DNA of 64,000 nucleotides from Isoetes taiwanensis (Eukaryota > Streptophyta > Lycopodiopsida > Isoetales > Isoetaceae), in the NCBI GenBank assembly GCA_021234155.1, contig JAJEKV010000002.1, positions 6,519,266 to 6,583,265 of the forward strand, read 5' to 3'. Below are positions 62,161-64,000 of the stretch, piece after piece (positions within the stretch are counted from its first letter, which is position 1; each line of letters begins with the position of its first letter). The notes under the pieces were generated by a model. That model saw nothing but the letters and a program-made list of their open reading frames with translations, searched no databases and was not told the origin of the DNA. A program made the position numbers and the translations under genes.

Positions 62161-63686
62161 TGAAGGACTGTATCAAGTCCACATGTCATTTGTCGAAATT
62201 TTTATATGAACAATTGGAAATTAAAAATAATGAAAAAGCCAAGTTAAATTTAAATTAAATTGAAGTTATACCATCTCGCACAAAAGTTGTTGTTAAAGTT
62301 TAGAACTGTGATGTTCATTATTATGTTTTACATATTTTGCTTTGAAGTCTAATTTAAAGTCTGGATGGACAATAACAAGTCCACAGGCTATAGCAAATAT
62401 TATCATGCAGGAAGAATACATTATTGGCTTTTTTGTGTCGTTACCAAGGATGAATCTTTTTTGTATTACCAATCTAGATATTCGCTACGCCCATGAAGAT
62501 GATCGCGTCACTGCTCTTGAATAAATAACGGAAATGGCTTATAATGACAATTGCAAATTGTTGTCTTTAGATTAAAAAAAAAAGGGGGAAGCGTGCAATG
62601 CAACTTCATATACGATATGTGTTCTCAAGAAGTTATAATCCGTTCGTTAATAAGACATCTCATACATTTGTGTGCCATGAATAGAATTAATAAAGTTAAT
62701 GATTGAAAAACCATTAAAAGGTTAAAATAAAAAGGGTGAGCACCCCTAATAACCGGGATACCACCAAGGACCTGCTTACAGCAGCATGACTCTTTGGCAG
62801 GCAGGAATGGCTCTCTGGCAGGAGCGCTTACTCTTCGTTATGGACGCCCCGTGGTCTTGCTACTGGCTAATTCTGAAGGAGGAAAAGCGCGTAACAGAGG
62901 AAGAAACATCCGGAAGGATTACAGAAGCAAATGGCTCACCCAAAATTTAAGCTTTGGGCTTTTTTCTGTGAGAATCGCCCAAATGGCTAAGCTTTTCCTT
63001 TTCGATTCTTTGATACTGCACGCTTAACTTCGATATGATAACTTGGCGTTTCTAAACACACAGGATATCATACTGCACGATGGAAAAATGCTGATAACTC
63101 TTGCATCCCAAAAAGAAACTGGCGACAAAGACTTAGTATTCAACTTTTGTAACTAGGACCTATGTAGTTAGAGCACACCTCTATAGATCGATGTATGAGT
63201 AAACAAAGATATTCAATAATGCCAAAATCACGCTAATGTTCGCTATTCACAATATCACTAAGTTACCCTTGGCAACAACAAAAATAAAGTGTGCACTTAT
63301 GGAAACCTTGCTGCGAGTGCTTTAAAACTTGGTAAATATTTTTGTTTTGTATTTTCCACGGATTCCATTTCAATATTTGCTTGCTTAACGAACTGCCAAA
63401 ATGTTAGGATGAAAAAATGATCATAATTGAATGGAAAAATCCAATCAATGAAGATGGGAATAATAACGTTACAATGTTGTGAATGCCACGACGGCCAACC
63501 AATAGACTCTCATTAGCGGCCGTCGGGAAGAATTTGCAGAGTTTAGAAGGTATGGATACACATCTGGGATCACACATTCATCTCCATTGAAATATATTCG
63601 CCGAGGAAAAGCCCAACCTTGGTGCAAGGTAAATGTTTTAGGGTTCTTTTTAAAGAGGAATTCGGATTGTACATTGCCAGAGGGGC
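62161..63686. other. No recognisable gene; possibly 3' flank of the last gene
   Basis: A plus-strand frame from about 62787 reads MTLWQAGMALWQERLLFVMD and ends after 54 codons; a second frame (62794-63027) overlaps it. Neither is recognised. 63.1-63.68 kb would be the 3' untranslated region and flank of the minus-strand gene at the right edge. Confidence 0.35.
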
Positions 63687-64000
63687 CTATGATGTGCCAT
63701 TATATGGAACTGTGGAAGAAACCCCTGCAGCAAATTCGCTGCTTTCTAAATTCTTCCCACTAAACAGAGCCTTGAAGGTCTCGTTGTTATTTGCCTTGTC
63801 TATCACATTGTTAAATTCCTGAATTTCGTGTTTGTCGAAATTTTTTGATACCATAATAGTGTGGCCTGGCGCTGCCCCAAATTTGTAGCTCTGCCATTTG
63901 TTAATGGGCGCGTAGAGCTTTCCTTGGTATAGATTTGCACAGATTATGCTGTGGGATGATGAATCCTCAAGATTTTTCCAGCCTGGTTCCTCCAGATCTC
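63687..64000 (-). CDS. C-terminal part of an unidentified protein-coding gene
   Basis: The minus strand is open without interruption from the window edge to a TAG at 63689-63687, giving 104 codons. It reads LEEPGWKNLEDSSSHSIICA, NLYQGKLYAPINKWQSYKFG, AAPGHTIMVSKNFDKHEIQE, FNNVIDKANNNETFKALFSG and KNLESSEFAAGVSSTVPYNG, then TS. It has no start in the window, so it is the 3' end of a gene that continues to the right. The residue composition, clean frame and hydrophilic tail are typical of a real soluble protein. I cannot assign the family. There are no frameshifts here, unlike the other gene remnants. Confidence 0.6.
   Translation of the reverse strand, partial: DLEEPGWKNLEDSSSHSIICANLYQGKLYAPINKWQSYKFGAAPGHTIMVSKNFDKHEIQEFNNVIDKANNNETFKALFSGKNLESSEFAAGVSSTVPYNGTS

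Overview
This window is nuclear DNA of a land plant: AT-rich, gene-poor and full of repeats and gene remnants. The plant assignment rests on a plant L1-type LINE with a zf-RVT zinc knuckle, a PPR (pentatricopeptide) pseudogene, an LRR receptor-kinase fragment, exons resembling the plant JMJ21-type JmjC proteins, and many long (TA)n tracts. The species cannot be told from sequence; the low gene density suggests a large vascular-plant genome such as a fern, gymnosperm or lycophyte (inference). No prokaryotic features, rRNA, tRNA or CRISPR were seen. Most six-frame ORFs are short, conflict between strands and look random.

Layout. 1-10.6 kb is mostly featureless, with two weak minus-strand exon candidates (3.4-3.8 kb and 9.7-9.9 kb). 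10.6-11.05 kb is a (TA)-ended repeat element. 11.08-21.27 kb is a tandem array of almost three copies of a ~3.45 kb unit. 21-32 kb is sparse, with another (TA) element at 25.3-25.7 kb and scattered GAATCT-type repeats. 32.7-35.7 kb holds large GAATCT arrays and two long (TA)n tracts that belong to a repeated non-autonomous element family. 35.88 kb has an eight-residue match to the HSP70 start. 37.8-38.8 kb is a broken PPR gene. 41.13-43.87 kb is a 5'-truncated LINE with a 35-nt poly(A) and a 14-bp target-site duplication. 44.7-46.0 kb is a long foldback centred on a 64-bp near-perfect hairpin.

47.96-48.82 kb carries three minus-strand exons of a JMJ21-like JmjC gene, the best functional call in the window; a possible F-box piece lies upstream at 50.1 kb. 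51.8-52.4 kb is another (TA) element. 55.6-56.8 kb has a 138-bp duplication overlapping an exon candidate, then an LRR-kinase fragment. 58.35-59.84 kb has two minus-strand exon candidates with good splice sites. 60.35-62.15 kb is the second large copy of the (TA)/GAATCT element. The window ends inside a gene on the minus strand whose last 104 codons (63,687-64,000) are open.

A recurring oddity is that recognisable genes carry isolated one-base shifts or short gaps, and the tandem copies alternate between near-identical blocks and small clusters of mismatch and indels. This fits decay, but also residual errors in a long-read consensus, so intact-versus-pseudogene calls should be treated with care.
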